Source: Hypsibius dujardini (lineage: Eukaryota > Tardigrada > Eutardigrada > Parachela > Hypsibiidae). From it: a stretch of DNA of 22,995 nt. Each line of letters begins with the position of its first letter. The first letter of the stretch is position 1. The notes beneath the pieces were generated by a model. It worked only from the letters and a program-made list of their open reading frames with translations, searched no databases and was not told the origin of the DNA. Positions 22,210-22,995 of this stretch are shown piece by piece. A program made the position numbers and the translations under genes. The stretch spans positions 1 through 22,995 of the forward strand of contig LRSR01014645.1 of NCBI GenBank assembly GCA_001579985.1. The letters run 5' to 3'.

Positions 22210-22995
22210 ATGCTTCCTCCATTTCTGTTGGTATTTTTGGTTTTGTTAGAACTCGGTAGTATATCATGCGCCCTTCCTTCACGAGGCCCTATGCGGCGAG
22301 TGCGGGTTCCACCGCGTCCGCTTAAACAGGCTCATGGCCCTAAACCGCCAACGGCTTCCGTGAACCCGTCTGCCCAGTCATTACGACCCGTTCTGGTGGA
22401 ATGCGATCCGGACACTTCATCCTCAGTTACGGGATTCTGTGTATCCATTGGCGAGCTCAGTGCTTGCAGAGGCATGTTGATTAGCACCTCGACGGACTGT
22501 GAAAAGGATGAGGATAACCTTGGACAGCCTCATGCTCGGATCAGTTCTTTGTGCTGTTACACCAGTAAGTTTGATCAGAGACATGACCCACCAGTAGAAT
22601 ATACATCAGCGTACCGATTAAGTATGACATCATTCTGCTATTCTGATTTCTTTTCGCATCTGTTTTTCCGAGGTTTTTTTCTTGGTTCAATGGTTTTATT
22701 GTTAGGTGAATTTGCATCCGCACCCAGCTCAAGTAACGTCGAAAAACCCTCCACATTGCCATCCACCACATCCACGTCTACACCCACTACGACCATCCCC
22801 ATCACGACACCCGTAACCTCGAACACCACGCCAGTCCGGCCTCAACTTATTAATGCCCTCGGACAGCCTCATGCTAGCACCAACATCGTTCAGCAAAAAT
22901 GTGGAGTGCCGAACGGCGATCCGGCCGTTTTTACCATGCTCGAAGGCCCGAAGGCGGGCAAGAAGAACCGTAACCGTCGTGTCAAACTCCGAAGC
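22210..22995 (+). CDS. Second CLIP-domain serine protease, 5' part only (cut by window end)
   Basis: This is a tandem paralogue of the preceding protease. Exon 1 is 22210-22564; exon 2 begins at 22706 and runs off the window, with phases matching (214 complete residues visible). A signal peptide (about 1-20, MLPPFLLVFLVLLELG) is followed by VPPRPLKQAH, matching SPPRPLKKPH of the neighbour. A six-Cys CLIP module has Cys at 65, 77, 86, 97, 115 and 116. The Thr/Pro-rich linker is much shorter than in the neighbour and leads into QQKCGVPNGDP, nearly identical to QQQCGVPNGDP there. The activation site and the catalytic domain lie outside the window, so whether it is an active protease cannot be said. 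The shared exon boundary after the CC pair of the CLIP module supports origin by tandem duplication. Confidence 0.88.
   Translation, partial: MLPPFLLVFLVLLELGSISCALPSRGPMRRVRVPPRPLKQAHGPKPPTASVNPSAQSLRPVLVECDPDTSSSVTGFCVSIGELSACRGMLISTSTDCEKDEDNLGQPHARISSLCCYTSKFDQRHDPPVEYTSAYRLSMTSFCYSDFFSHLFFRGFFLGSMVLLLGEFASAPSSSNVEKPSTLPSTTSTSTPTTTIPITTPVTSNTTPVRPQLINALGQPHASTNIVQQKCGVPNGDPAVFTMLEGPKAGKKNRNRRVKLRS

Overview
The window is animal genomic DNA. Five protein-coding genes are split by short GT-AG introns, and their families (uL14/RPL23, RBM25, an NFAT/Rel factor, ACBD4/5 and CLIP-domain serine proteases) are metazoan. CLIP-domain proteases with a six-Cys module before a chymotrypsin fold point to an ecdysozoan invertebrate. 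The compact layout and abundant degenerate TTGA/TCAA tracts would suit a tardigrade or a small-genome arthropod, but the sequence does not settle the species.

Layout from left to right: 1-1126 is non-coding with nothing recognised. 1169-2120 (+) is a complete four-exon gene for 60S ribosomal protein L23. Convergent to it, 2420-6895 (-) is a complete 13-exon RBM25 splicing-factor gene. 6896-8507 is intergenic and carries a 282-bp element with perfect 28-bp terminal inverted repeats. 8508-12320 (-) is a seven-exon NFAT5-type transcription factor; one Rel-domain intron holds a 550-bp foldback element and another intron holds a decamer tandem repeat. 12507-14039 is a candidate 1.53-kb DNA transposon with 31-bp inverted ends and a 5-bp target duplication. 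14040-16098 is mostly unassigned, with weak signs of a small minus-strand gene around 14.87-15.56 kb. 16099-17915 (-) is a complete five-exon ACBD4/5-like gene: an acyl-CoA-binding domain, a FFAT-like motif, a coiled coil and a C-terminal membrane anchor. 18914-21225 (+) is a complete CLIP-domain trypsin-like serine protease, and 22210-22995 (+) is the 5' part of a tandem paralogue cut by the window end. Two copies of a ~125-bp inverted-repeat element sit upstream of the two protease genes.

The genes do not form a pathway. Three are conserved housekeeping or regulatory genes (translation, splicing, organelle contact), one is a stress or immune-type transcription factor, and the right end is a small secreted-protease cluster. 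All exon joins given were checked for reading phase and agree with the family architecture. No expression or database evidence was available.

The points most worth a second look are the protease zymogens (Thr rather than Arg/Lys before IVGG, and altered pocket residues), the FFAT-like motif in the ACBD4/5 protein, and the set of four unrelated-looking inverted-repeat element families in 23 kb.
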